Shown: piece by piece, positions 25,980 through 35,216 of the stretch | Numbering within the stretch: the stretch's first letter is position 1 | How the letters are laid out: the number at the start of each line of letters is the position of its first letter | NCBI RefSeq assembly: GCF_014205155.1 | Contig: NZ_JACHMX010000001.1 | Span: 7,688,001-7,752,000, forward strand | DNA: 64,000 nt | Source: Amycolatopsis umgeniensis | GTDB taxonomy: Bacteria; Actinomycetota; Actinomycetes; Mycobacteriales; Pseudonocardiaceae | Direction of reading: 5' to 3' | Position numbers and translations under genes: made by a program | Notes under the pieces: model-generated | The model's database searches: none | The model's input: the letters and a program-made list of their open reading frames with translations, nothing else | Told to the model about the DNA's origin: nothing

Positions 25980-27505
25980 GGACGCCTCCAGTTCCGGCCG
26001 GTACGCTCCAGCATTTCGTCCGCGGACGGCGGTCCCCACGAACCGGGCGGGTACGCCTCGGGCGCGCCCTTCTTGGCCCAGTGGTCGAGGATCGGGTCGA
26101 GGATCTCCCAGGACAGTTCGACCTCTTCGTTCACCGGGAACAGCGACGGTTCGCCGAGCAGGACGTCCAGGATGAGCCGCTCGTAGGCCTCGGGCGAGGA
26201 CTCGGTGAACGCGTGCCCGTAGCCGAAGTCCATCGTGACGTCGCGGACCTCCATCGTGGTCCCCGGCACCTTCGACCCGAACCGCAGCGTGATGCCCTCG
26301 TCGGGCTGCACCCGGATCACCAGCGCGTTCTGGCCCAGTTCCTCGGTCGAGGTCGAGTCGAACGGCAGATGCGGCGCGCGTTTGAACACCACGGCGATCT
26401 CGGTGACCCGGCGGCCCAGCCGTTTGCCGGTGCGCAGGTAGAACGGCACACCCGCCCAGCGGCGGTTCTGCACCTCGAGCGTCACCGCGGCGTAGGTCTC
26501 GGTGGTCGAGTCCTTCGCGAAACCGTCTTCCTGCAACAGGCCCGGCACCTTCGAACCGCCCTGCCAGCCGCCCGCGTACTGCCCGCGCGCGGTGGTCTCA
26601 TCCAGCGGTCCCAGTGGCTTCGTCGCCGAAAGCACCTTGACCTTCTCCGACCGCAGCGCACGCGGCGCGAACGAGACCGGCTCCTCCATCGCTGTCAGCG
26701 CGAGGAGCTGCAGGAGGTGGTTCTGGATGACGTCGCGTGCGGCGCCGATGCCGTCGTAGTACCCCGCGCGGCCGCCGAGGCCGATGTCCTCGGCCATGGT
26801 GATCTGCACGTGGTCGACGTAGTTGGCGTTCCAGATCGGCTCGAACAGCTGGTTCGCGAACCGCAGCGCCAGCAGGTTCTGCACCGTCTCCTTGCCGAGG
26901 TAGTGGTCGATGCGGAACACCGACTCCTCGGGGAAGACGTCGTTCACGATCTCGTTGAGCTCCTTGGCGCTCTTGAGGTCGCGGCCGAACGGCTTCTCGA
27001 TGACGACGCGGCGCCAGGTCTCGTCGCTCGCGTCGGCGAGACCGGAGCGGGCGAGCTGCTTGGTCACCACTGGGAACGCGCTCGGCGGGATCGACAGGTA
27101 GAACGCGGTGTTGCCGCCGGTGCCACGCTCGGCGTCGAGGTCCTTGACCGTCTGCGCGAGCCTGTCGAAGGCGTCATCGTCGTCGAAGGTGCCCTGCACG
27201 AACCGGATGCCTTCGGCGAGCCTGTTCCACACCGACTCCTTGAACGGCGTCCGCGCGTGCTCCTTGACCGAGTCGTGCACGAGCTCGCCGAAGTCCTGGT
27301 GTTCCCAGTCCCGGCGGGCGAAACCGACCAGCGAGAACCCGGCGGGCAGCAGCCCGCGGTGGGCGAGGTCGTAGATCGCCGGCATCAGCTTCTTGCGGGC
27401 GAGGTCACCGGTCACGCCGAAGATCACCAGGCTGGACGGCCCGGCGATCCGCGGCAGCCGCTTGTCACGCGGGTCGCGCAGCGGGTTGCTCCAGGCTCGG
27501 GTCAC
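25976..27505 (-). CDS. zwf: Glucose-6-phosphate 1-dehydrogenase
   Basis: 509 residues. The nucleotide motif VIFGVTGDLARKKLMPAI is at the N-terminus and the active-site signature RIDHYLGKETVQNLL is central. It makes NADPH and 6-phosphogluconolactone in the cytoplasm. It starts at GTG 27505 inside the pgi stop (4-nt overlap), so translation is probably coupled. It matches Rv1447c (zwf2) in position. Confidence 0.97.
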   Translation of the reverse strand: MTRAWSNPLRDPRDKRLPRIAGPSSLVIFGVTGDLARKKLMPAIYDLAHRGLLPAGFSLVGFARRDWEHQDFGELVHDSVKEHARTPFKESVWNRLAEGIRFVQGTFDDDDAFDRLAQTVKDLDAERGTGGNTAFYLSIPPSAFPVVTKQLARSGLADASDETWRRVVIEKPFGRDLKSAKELNEIVNDVFPEESVFRIDHYLGKETVQNLLALRFANQLFEPIWNANYVDHVQITMAEDIGLGGRAGYYDGIGAARDVIQNHLLQLLALTAMEEPVSFAPRALRSEKVKVLSATKPLGPLDETTARGQYAGGWQGGSKVPGLLQEDGFAKDSTTETYAAVTLEVQNRRWAGVPFYLRTGKRLGRRVTEIAVVFKRAPHLPFDSTSTEELGQNALVIRVQPDEGITLRFGSKVPGTTMEVRDVTMDFGYGHAFTESSPEAYERLILDVLLGEPSLFPVNEEVELSWEILDPILDHWAKKGAPEAYPPGSWGPPSADEMLERTGRNWRRP

Positions 27506-29136
27506 TCGCCTGCCTCCTGTACCGCGCGGACCAGCTCGGCCAGGCCGGCGGCCCGGTCGGTGAGGTGCAGCCGCAGCACCGGACGACCGTGCTCCGCGAG
27601 CACCTGACCGTCACCCAGCGCCTGCGCGTGCTGCAGCACGCCGAGGGTGTACGGCCTGTCCGGCACGTCGAGATCCTGCTCGACGGCGCCGGTGATCTGC
27701 AGGAAGACCCCGTTCTGGTGCCCGCCCTTGTGGTACTGCCCTGTCGAGTGCAGGAACCGGGGCCCCCACCCGAAGGTGGTCTGGCGGCCGGTGCGCTTGG
27801 CGATCTCGCCGCGCAGGATCGACGTCGACGCGTCGTCGAGCCGGTCGAGGTACGCCTGCACCGCGATGTAGCCCGTTTCCGGGGCGGAGTCGAAGAAAGC
27901 CCGCAGGATGTCCGCGAGCTTCCCGTCGGTGGCGACTCCGTCCGAACCGAACACCTCGACCGCGCCGTCCACAGTGGACGGCTCTTCGCCGCCCTTGAGC
28001 TTGTCCGGGTTGTCGAGCAGCGACCGCGCGGCCTTCTTGGCGGCCTCGACGTCGGGCTGGTCGAACGGGTTGATCCCGAGCAGCCGTCCGGCGAACGCGG
28101 TGGCGAACTCCCACAGCAGGAACTGCGCGCCGAGCGAGCCGGTCACGGAGATCTTCGCGGCGCCTTCCGCCTGGCCGACGGTCACCGGGGTGGCGTCTTC
28201 CTTGGCGTCGGCGAAACCGGGGGAGTCCGGGCCTTCGACGGCGACCGGGAGGAGACCGGTGCCCTGTTTGCCGGTGGACTCGGCGATCAGCTGCTCCGCC
28301 CAGTCGGCGAAGCCCTTGAGTACGGAGCCACCCTCTTTTGAAGGCACTGTGGCGATGACGACCTTCTCGGCGCCCTTTTCGTGCGCCGCGACCCATGCCG
28401 CCGCCAGCTTGACCGCGGGGTTGTCCACGGTGTCGGCGGCGAGCGAGTCGGCCGCCGAAGCGGCCTGGTCGAGCAGGCGGGCGACGTCCGCGCCGGCGAG
28501 CCCGGCCGGGACGAGCCCGAACGCGGTCAACGCCGAGTAGCGGCCGCCGACGTTCGGATCGGCGAGGAAGACCTTGCGGTAACCCTCCTTTTCGGACAGT
28601 TCCGCGAACGGCGAACCCGGGTCGGTGACGACCACGATCCGCCGCGCGGCGTCGATGCCCGCGTCGGCGAAGGCCTTCGCGAAGATCCGCCGGTGGCTGT
28701 CGGTCTCGACGGTGCCGCCGGACTTCGACGACACGACGATGACCGTGCGCTCCAGGTCACCGGCGAGCGCGTCGGCGACCTGGCCAGGGTCAGTGGTGTC
28801 GAGGACGGTCAGCGGGACGCCGTCCGTCCCGGTGATGACCTCGGGGGCCAGCGACGAACCGCCCATGCCCGCGAGGACGACGCGATCGACGCCCTCCGAA
28901 CGCAGGTCGGTCCGCAGTGCCTCGATCTCGCCGATCAACGGCCGCGAGGACTTGTGCAGCGTCGTCCACGAGAGACGGATCGACGCTTCGGACTCGGCTT
29001 CGGGACCCCACAGTGTGGCGTCCTGGGACGCCAATTTCGATGCGACCTGGTCGGCGACGAGCCGCTCCGCGAACGGAGCGGCTTCGCCGGCCAGGGCGGC
29101 GTCGACGATTTCGACGCCGGTCGTTTCCCCTGCCAT
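27502..29136 (-). CDS. pgi: Glucose-6-phosphate isomerase
   Basis: 544 residues from ATG 29136. Sugar-phosphate isomerase motifs are VVLAGMGGSSLAPEV, VSSKSGGTVETDS, NVGGRYSALTAFGLVPAG, and a GSLGAQFLLWEFATAF helix. It interconverts glucose-6-P and fructose-6-P. Its place between tal and zwf supplies substrate to the pathway and is an addition relative to the M. tuberculosis order. The frame stays open upstream into tal, but the tal stop at 29145 and the MAGETTG start set the true beginning. Confidence 0.93.
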   Translation of the reverse strand: MAGETTGVEIVDAALAGEAAPFAERLVADQVASKLASQDATLWGPEAESEASIRLSWTTLHKSSRPLIGEIEALRTDLRSEGVDRVVLAGMGGSSLAPEVITGTDGVPLTVLDTTDPGQVADALAGDLERTVIVVSSKSGGTVETDSHRRIFAKAFADAGIDAARRIVVVTDPGSPFAELSEKEGYRKVFLADPNVGGRYSALTAFGLVPAGLAGADVARLLDQAASAADSLAADTVDNPAVKLAAAWVAAHEKGAEKVVIATVPSKEGGSVLKGFADWAEQLIAESTGKQGTGLLPVAVEGPDSPGFADAKEDATPVTVGQAEGAAKISVTGSLGAQFLLWEFATAFAGRLLGINPFDQPDVEAAKKAARSLLDNPDKLKGGEEPSTVDGAVEVFGSDGVATDGKLADILRAFFDSAPETGYIAVQAYLDRLDDASTSILRGEIAKRTGRQTTFGWGPRFLHSTGQYHKGGHQNGVFLQITGAVEQDLDVPDRPYTLGVLQHAQALGDGQVLAEHGRPVLRLHLTDRAAGLAELVRAVQEAGE

Positions 29137-29144
29137 CGTCCAGA

Positions 29145-30257
29145 TCAGTCCTTTGCCTTTTCCAGCTGCCCGGTGACGGTCTCGAGAAGTTCGGTCCAGG
29201 ACTTCTCGAACTTTTCGACGCCCTCGTTCTCGAGGGTGAGGAACACGTCGGTGATGTCGATGCCCACGGCGCTCAGCTTGTCGAAGACGGCCTGCGCGTC
29301 GGCTCCCTTGCCGGTCACCGTGTCGCCGGTGACGTCGGCGTGGTCCGCCGCGGCGTCGAGGGTCTTCTCCGGCATCGTGTTGACCGTGTCCTTGACGACG
29401 AGCTGGTCCACGTAGCGGGTGTCTGAGTACTCGGGGTCCTTCACACCGGTGGAGGCCCACAGCGGACGCTGCGCGTTCGCGCCCGCCTCGGCGAGCTTCT
29501 TCCAGCGGTCCGAGGCGAAAAGCTCCTCGAACGCCGCGTACGCGAGCCGCGCGTTGGCGATGGCGGCCTCGCCGCGCAGCGCCTTGGCCTCGTCGGTGCC
29601 GATGGCGCCGAGCCGCTTGTCGATCTCGGTGTCCACACGGGACACGAAGAACGACGCGACCGAGTGGATGCCCTTGAGGTCGTGGCCGTTGGCCTTGGCC
29701 TGCTCCAGGCCGGCGAAGTAGGCCTCGATGACCGCCTTGTACCGCTCGACCGAGAAGATCAGCGTGACATTGACGCTGATGCCCTCGGCCAGGGTCTTGG
29801 TGATCGCCGGGATGCCTTCTTCGGTGGCCGGGATCTTGATCAGCACGTTCGGCCGGTCCACGGTCTTCCACAGGTCCTGCGCCTCGGCCACCGTCTTGTC
29901 GGTGTCCTTGGCCAGACGCGGGTCCACCTCGATGGACACGCGGCCGTCGACCCCGTTCGTGGCGGTGTAGACGTCGCGGAACAGGTCCGCGGCGTTGCGC
30001 ACGTCGGTGGTGGTCAGCTCGCGGATGGTGGCTTCGACGTCGGCGCCGCGCGCGGCGAGCTCCTTGGTCTGCTCGTCGTACGCCTCGCCCTTCGACATCG
30101 CGTTGGCGAAGATCGTCGGGTTGGTCGTGACGCCCACGACGTGCTTGTCGCGGATCAGGTCGGCGAGGTTGCCGGTGTTCAGGCGCTCACGGGACAGGTC
30201 GTCGAGCCAGATCGACACTCCTGCCTCGGACAGCTGAGCGAGTTTGTCGTTGCTCAT
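29145..30257 (-). CDS. tal: Transaldolase
   Basis: 370 residues from ATG 30257 (AAGGGGAAA upstream). Motifs are [10 protein letters not shown] near the start, [17 protein letters not shown], and [15 protein letters not shown], which contains the Schiff-base Lys, followed by [19 protein letters not shown]. It transfers dihydroxyacetone units between sugar phosphates. It lies 8 nt from pgi and 10 nt from tkt, so it is operonic. Confidence 0.96.
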   Translation of the reverse strand: MSNDKLAQLSEAGVSIWLDDLSRERLNTGNLADLIRDKHVVGVTTNPTIFANAMSKGEAYDEQTKELAARGADVEATIRELTTTDVRNAADLFRDVYTATNGVDGRVSIEVDPRLAKDTDKTVAEAQDLWKTVDRPNVLIKIPATEEGIPAITKTLAEGISVNVTLIFSVERYKAVIEAYFAGLEQAKANGHDLKGIHSVASFFVSRVDTEIDKRLGAIGTDEAKALRGEAAIANARLAYAAFEELFASDRWKKLAEAGANAQRPLWASTGVKDPEYSDTRYVDQLVVKDTVNTMPEKTLDAAADHADVTGDTVTGKGADAQAVFDKLSAVGIDITDVFLTLENEGVEKFEKSWTELLETVTGQLEKAKD

Positions 30258-30267
30258 GCTTTCCCCT

Positions 30268-32370
30268 TCAGTTCTTGGTGTTGGCGATCGAGCGACGGGC
30301 GGCGTCGACGACGGCTTCCGCGGTGAAACCGAACTCGCGGAACAGAGTGCCGGCGTCGGCCGAGGCACCGAAGTGCTCGATCGAGACGTTCTCCCCGGCG
30401 TCACCGGTGAAGCGGTGCCACGAAAGGGCGATACCGGCTTCGACGGAGACGCGTGCCTTGACCGACGGCGGGAGGACGGAGTCCTTGTAGGACTGGTCCT
30501 GCGCGTCGAACCACTCGACACACGGCATCGAGACGACGCTCGCCGTGATGCCGTCGGCTTCGAGGGTCTTGCGAGCCTCGACGGCCAGCTGGACCTCGGA
30601 GCCTGTCGCGATCAGCACGACCTGGGGTTTGCCATCGGACGCCTCGGCGAGGACGTAACCGCCCCGCTTGACGCCTTCGGCGCTGGTGCCCTCCAGGACC
30701 GGCACGTTCTGCCTGGTCAGCGCGAGGCCCGACGGGTGGTGGACGTCCTCCAGGACGGCCTTCCACGCGTACGCGGTCTCGTTGGCGTCCGCCGGGCGGA
30801 CGACGTTGAGGCCGGGGATCGCGCGCAGCGAGGAGAGCTGCTCGATCGGCTGGTGGGTGGGGCCGTCCTCGCCGAGACCGATCGAGTCGTGCGTCCACAC
30901 GTAGGTGACCGGCGCCTTCATCAGCGCGGCCAGCCGCACGGGCGGGCGCATGTAGTCGGAGAAGATCAGGAACGTCGCGCCGTAGGGACGGGTGCCGCCG
31001 TGCAGCGCGATGCCGTTGAGGATCGAGCCCATCGCGTGCTCGCGGATGCCGAAGTGCAGCGTCCGGCCGTACGGGCTGGTCTTCCACATGTCGGTGGAAG
31101 CCTTCTCCGGGCCGAACGAGTCGGCCCCCTTCATGGTGGTGTTGTTGCTCTCCGCGAGGTCCGCGGAACCGCCCCACAGCTCGGGAAGCGGGTCGGCGAG
31201 CGCGTTGAGCACCTCACCGGAGGCCTTGCGGGTCGCGATGCCCTTGGCGTCCGGCTCCCACGTCGGCAGGTTGTCCGCGAAGCCCTCGGGCAGCGAGCGG
31301 GTGGCCATCCGGTCCGCGATCTTCTTGCGCTCCGGGTTGGCGGTGCCCCACGCCTCGAACTGCTCCTGCCACTCGGCGCGCGCGGTCTTGCCGCGGTCGA
31401 CGGCCTGGCGGGTGTGCGCGATGACCTCGTCGTCGACCTGGAAGTTCTGGTCCTTGTCGAAGCCGAGGATCTCCTTGACCGCGGCGACCTCTTCGGCGCC
31501 CAGCGCGGCGCCGTGCGCCTTGCCGGTGCCCATCTTCTTCGGCGCCGGGTACCCGATGACGGTCTTCAGCGCGATGAAGGACGGACGCTCGGTCTCGGCC
31601 TTCGCGGCCTTGATGGCCTCTTCGATCGCGACGACGTCCTCGCCACCCTCGACGACCTGGGTGTGCCACCCGTAGGCCTCGTAGCGCTTCACGACGTCCT
31701 CGGAAAGCGCGATCTTGGTGTCGTCCTCGATCGAGATCTCGTTGTCGTCCCAGAAGACGATCAGATTGCCCAGTTCCTGGCGGCCGGCGATCGACGAGGC
31801 TTCGGCGGTGACGCCCTCTTCGATGTCACCGTCGGAGGCGACCACGTAGACGTAGTGGTCGAAGATGCTCTCGCCGACGGCGGGCTCCGGGTCCAGCAGG
31901 CCGCGCTCGCGGCGGGCCGCCATCGCCATGCCGACACCGTTGGCCAGCCCCTGGCCGAGCGGGCCGGTGGTGGTCTCGACGCCCTTGGTGTGGCGGTACT
32001 CCGGGTGACCGGGGGTCTTCGAGTCCCACTTGCGGAGCTGCTTCAGGTCTTCCAGCTCCAGGCCGAACCCGGCGAGGTACAGCTGGATGTAGAGGGTCAG
32101 GCTCGAGTGCCCCGCGGAAAGGATGAAGCGGTCGCGCGCGGGCCACTCGGGGTCCGCCGGGTCATGACGCAGCGTCCGCTGGAACAGCGTGTAGGCGAGC
32201 GGCGCCAGGCTCATCGCGGTGCCGGGGTGACCGCTGCCGCAGTTCTCGACCGCGTCCGCGGCGAGCACCCGAACGGTGTCGACGGCCCGCGTGTCGAGGT
32301 CGGTCCAGTCGGCGGGCACGTTGCGCCGGAGGAGTGGGTTCTTCTCGCTGGTAGAGGCGGTTTCGGACAC
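30268..32370 (-). CDS. tkt: Transketolase
   Basis: 700 residues using GTG 32370, which has GGGGAG 10 nt upstream; ATG 32391 would add seven residues. The thiamine diphosphate motif runs from [16 protein letters not shown] to [10 protein letters not shown], with substrate residues in [15 protein letters not shown] and [15 protein letters not shown]. It transfers two-carbon units in the pentose phosphate pathway. It is first in the minus-strand operon and divergent from ctaB (300-nt spacer). No regulator site was recognised in that spacer. Confidence 0.96.
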   Translation of the reverse strand: MSETASTSEKNPLLRRNVPADWTDLDTRAVDTVRVLAADAVENCGSGHPGTAMSLAPLAYTLFQRTLRHDPADPEWPARDRFILSAGHSSLTLYIQLYLAGFGLELEDLKQLRKWDSKTPGHPEYRHTKGVETTTGPLGQGLANGVGMAMAARRERGLLDPEPAVGESIFDHYVYVVASDGDIEEGVTAEASSIAGRQELGNLIVFWDDNEISIEDDTKIALSEDVVKRYEAYGWHTQVVEGGEDVVAIEEAIKAAKAETERPSFIALKTVIGYPAPKKMGTGKAHGAALGAEEVAAVKEILGFDKDQNFQVDDEVIAHTRQAVDRGKTARAEWQEQFEAWGTANPERKKIADRMATRSLPEGFADNLPTWEPDAKGIATRKASGEVLNALADPLPELWGGSADLAESNNTTMKGADSFGPEKASTDMWKTSPYGRTLHFGIREHAMGSILNGIALHGGTRPYGATFLIFSDYMRPPVRLAALMKAPVTYVWTHDSIGLGEDGPTHQPIEQLSSLRAIPGLNVVRPADANETAYAWKAVLEDVHHPSGLALTRQNVPVLEGTSAEGVKRGGYVLAEASDGKPQVVLIATGSEVQLAVEARKTLEADGITASVVSMPCVEWFDAQDQSYKDSVLPPSVKARVSVEAGIALSWHRFTGDAGENVSIEHFGASADAGTLFREFGFTAEAVVDAARRSIANTKN

Positions 32371-32669
32371 TGAACTCGAACTCCCCGTCATCAGGTTGTG
32401 GCTTCTCTTCCCTCGTGGGTAACCCACGTGTACCGCTACTAATCTCAATCGATCCGGAAGGGACGATATTCCTGCTCCGGGCCGTTCGCAGAGGCACGCC
32501 GCGACCTACCGCGGCCAGCCTAATGGTTCGGCCGGTCGAGGACCCGCGATCACCCTCTGGAAACAGCACGTCTAACATCGAGGAAGGGTTCAGAACACGG
32601 GGATCCGGGGCCGCCACATCACCCGGAAGCCTGGTGGACCCCGCCCCGAAAACTGACGCAGGGAGTGAA

Positions 32670-33650
32670 ATGTCGTTGGTGAACGCTGCGCACGGACGCA
32701 GTGACAGCACCAGCGCCGTACATCCGACCGGTGAACGACCGCACGGTGGCCGGCGAACAATCCGCCAGGTCGTCGGCGCGTACGCCGCCCTCGCGAAGCC
32801 CAGGGTGATCGAGCTCCTTCTCGTCACCACGATTCCCGCGATGTTCCTGGCAGGCAGGGAAATCCCGTCGCCGTGGCTGGTGCTCGCGACGCTCGTGGGC
32901 GGCACCATGGCGGCCGGCAGCGCCAACGCCTTGAACTGCGTCATCGACGCGGACATCGACAAGGTGATGAACCGCACGAAGCGCCGTCCGCTGGTGAAGG
33001 AATCGGTGCCCCGGCGCGGCGCGCTGATCTTCGGTCTCGTACTCGGCGTGCTGTCCGCCGTCGTGCTCTATTTCACGGTGAACCTGCTCTCGGCGATTCT
33101 CGCGATCGCGACGATCCTGTTCTACATCTTCGTCTACACGCTGGTGCTGAAGCGGCGTACGTCACAGAACGTGGTCTGGGGCGGCGCGGCGGGCTGCATG
33201 CCGGTCGTCATCGGCTGGGCCGCCGTCACCGGCACCGTCGAGTGGCCCGCGTTCGTGATGTTCGGCGTCATCTTCTTCTGGACCCCGCCGCACACCTGGG
33301 CGCTGGGCATGAAGTACCGCGACGACTACGAGCGCGCCGGCGTCCCGATGCTCCCGGTGGTCGCCACCCCGCAGCACGTGGCGCGGCAGATCGTCATCTA
33401 CTCGTGGGTGATGGTCGCCTGGACGCTGCTGCTGGTCCCGGTGACGAGCTGGATCTACACGACCTTCGCGATCCTGGCGGGCGGCTGGTTCCTCTTCTAC
33501 GCGCACAGCCTGAACGCGGCGGTGCGGCGCGGCGAGGAGACCAAGCCGATGTCGCTGTTCCACCGGTCGAACACGTACCTGATGATCGTGTTCGTCGCGC
33601 TGGCCGTGGACTCGGCCATCGGCCTGCCCGCCATCGGCCTGCCCTTCTGA
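32670..33650 (+). CDS. ctaB: Protoheme IX farnesyltransferase (heme O synthase)
   Basis: 326 residues from ATG 32670 (GCAGGGAG before it). About eight to nine membrane segments. Prenyltransferase Asp motifs are seen as [20 protein letters not shown] and [15 protein letters not shown]. It adds a farnesyl group to heme B, giving heme O for cytochrome c oxidase; ctaA at 42265 then makes heme A. Position beside tkt is conserved in mycobacteria (Rv1451). Confidence 0.95.
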   Translation: MSLVNAAHGRSDSTSAVHPTGERPHGGRRTIRQVVGAYAALAKPRVIELLLVTTIPAMFLAGREIPSPWLVLATLVGGTMAAGSANALNCVIDADIDKVMNRTKRRPLVKESVPRRGALIFGLVLGVLSAVVLYFTVNLLSAILAIATILFYIFVYTLVLKRRTSQNVVWGGAAGCMPVVIGWAAVTGTVEWPAFVMFGVIFFWTPPHTWALGMKYRDDYERAGVPMLPVVATPQHVARQIVIYSWVMVAWTLLLVPVTSWIYTTFAILAGGWFLFYAHSLNAAVRRGEETKPMSLFHRSNTYLMIVFVALAVDSAIGLPAIGLPF

Positions 33651-33668
33651 TCTTGTAGCGCGGACGTG

Positions 33669-33783
33669 ACTCGCGTGATCAGGGACGTGACTCACGTGAC
33701 TGGAGGCCGCACTCGGGTGTGCGGTGCTTGATCACGCGAGTTCCGTCCCCAATCACGCGAGTTCCGGGTTTGATCACGTGAGT
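33669..33783. repeat. 21-nt periodic inverted array (locus 1 of 3)
   Basis: The core ACTCRCGTGAYY occurs at 33669 and 33690. Its reverse complement RATCACGYGAGT occurs at 33730, 33751 and 33772. Steps within each group are exactly 21 nt. A small hairpin (CCGCAC/GTGCGG) sits at the centre of symmetry. It lies in the 284-nt gap between ctaB and the MFS gene. Sister arrays are at 47050-47209 and 53794-53929. No coding or known mobile-element signal was seen. Confidence 0.75.
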
Positions 33784-33804
33784 GCGGTGCTGCTGGCCGT
33801 CGCC

Positions 33805-33857
33805 GTTGCGAAAGCCACTTTCGCAACGTTGAAGGTTGCGAAAGTGGCTTTCGCAAC
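33805..33857. repeat. Nested palindrome, GTTGCGAAAG family
   Basis: The two 23-nt arms (33805-33827 and 33835-33857) are exact reverse complements around GTTGAAG. Each arm is itself a small palindrome (GTTGCGAAAG-CCA-CTTTCGCAAC). It is identical to 62035-62087 except for one base and related to 61946-61998. It lies upstream of the MFS gene and downstream of ctaB, so it could terminate ctaB. Confidence 0.8.
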
Positions 33858-33934
33858 ACGTCCGGCCGGCGCAGGCGACTGGCGCGGGGAGGACGAAGTG
33901 CGTTGGGGCGGGTCGTGGCGTCCCAAGGGGTGAC

Positions 33935-35146
33935 ATGGGCGACGCGCGGGGTTACCCGTCGGTACCGTCCGGCGAAGTGACGTCCACAACCGAGCGCCCG
34001 GCCCCCGTCCGTGCCGAGCGCAGGACCATGGCTGTCGCCTGCTTGGTCGTCTTCACGGCCCAGATGGCGACGACGATCTACCTGCCCTCCCTCCCCGCGA
34101 TCGAGCGCGACTTCGCCGTGTCACGCAGCTTCGCGGCACTGTCGGTTTCGCTGTTCGTCATCGGCGCGGCGGCACCGGTGGTGCTGTGGGGCTGGGTGGC
34201 CGGCCGCCTCGGGCGGCGGACCGCGATGCTGGCGGCGCTCGGCCTCTTCGTCGTTTCCAGTGCGGTGCTGATCGGCAACACCTCGCCGACCTGGCTGCTG
34301 ATTCTTCGTTCCCTGCAAGGGATCGGTGCCGGTGGTGCGGCCATCGTCGCCCGTATCGCCGTCCGGGACCTCGGTGACGGCGACGCGCTCGCCAAACGGC
34401 TTTCGGTGCTGTCCATCGCGTTCGTCACGGCGCTCGGCGGCGGGCAGTTCGTCGGTGGGTTGATCGGCGGCTGGCAGGGCGGGTTCGCGGTTTTGACGGC
34501 GGCGGGGGTGATCTGCGTCGCGGGCACGCTGACGATCCCGCTCGCCCGCGGCCGCGTCGAGAAGACCGGCGTGCTCCGGATCCTCACCGTCCCGGCGTTC
34601 CTGCGGCCGACGATCGCGGCCGGACTCGGCTTCGCGACGATCGTGCTCCTCCAGGAGGTCGCCCCGTTCGTCTTCCAGCAGCATTTCGGCCTGAGCGTGG
34701 ACCAGTACGGCAGCCTCGGCCTCCTGTTCGGGCTGGCCTACTTCGGCGGCGCGTTGCTGGTGAACCGGCTGGCGAGCAGCAAGGGCTCGCCCTGGCTGAC
34801 GCGGGCGGGCGCGCTGGTCATGACGGGTGCCGGAGCGCTGACGGTCGCCTTGTGGCTGCTGCCCGGCATCCCGCTCACGGCCGCGCTCGTGACGTTCATC
34901 GCGCTGTACTGCGGGACCACCTTCGGCCAGGCCGCGCTCTTCCCGAGCAGCATGGCCGTCGCGGTGAGCACGGTTCCCGGACACGGCGCCCAGGCCGTCG
35001 CGCTGTGCGGTTTCCTCGCGCAGTCCATCGCGGGTGTCGCGGCCACGCTCGCCGTCCTGCTGCACGAGAACCTCGTTTGGGCGAGTGTCGCGACCGGCCT
35101 TTCGCTGGCGGCCTTCCTCCTGGTCCGGGTGCGCACGCGGGAATGA
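33935..35146 (+). CDS. MFS drug exporter, Bcr/CflA-like
   Basis: 403 residues from ATG 33935 (CAAGGGG upstream; GTG 33977 is an alternative). About twelve membrane helices. Early features fit the Bcr/CflA 12-TM branch: QMATTIYLPSLPAIERDF, then a WGWVAGRLGRRTAM loop (motif A) and RSLQGIGAGGAAIVARIAVRD (motif B/C region). It is probably a proton-driven exporter of small hydrophobic compounds. Its stop ends 2 nt before possible ATG starts of the next gene, so co-transcription with helD is likely. Confidence 0.85.
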   Translation: MGDARGYPSVPSGEVTSTTERPAPVRAERRTMAVACLVVFTAQMATTIYLPSLPAIERDFAVSRSFAALSVSLFVIGAAAPVVLWGWVAGRLGRRTAMLAALGLFVVSSAVLIGNTSPTWLLILRSLQGIGAGGAAIVARIAVRDLGDGDALAKRLSVLSIAFVTALGGGQFVGGLIGGWQGGFAVLTAAGVICVAGTLTIPLARGRVEKTGVLRILTVPAFLRPTIAAGLGFATIVLLQEVAPFVFQQHFGLSVDQYGSLGLLFGLAYFGGALLVNRLASSKGSPWLTRAGALVMTGAGALTVALWLLPGIPLTAALVTFIALYCGTTFGQAALFPSSMAVAVSTVPGHGAQAVALCGFLAQSIAGVAATLAVLLHENLVWASVATGLSLAAFLLVRVRTRE

Positions 35147-35216
35147 GATGATGGCGGGCGCCGTTGTACCTCTTTCGGCCCCTGTCCCACCTCTCGAAAG
35201 CAGGCTGCTTTTGTCC

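Noticed and set aside
29145..30521. Extended transaldolase start at 30521
   Set aside because: The extra N-terminus lies within tkt and has no coding character; ATG 30257 has a good ribosome site.
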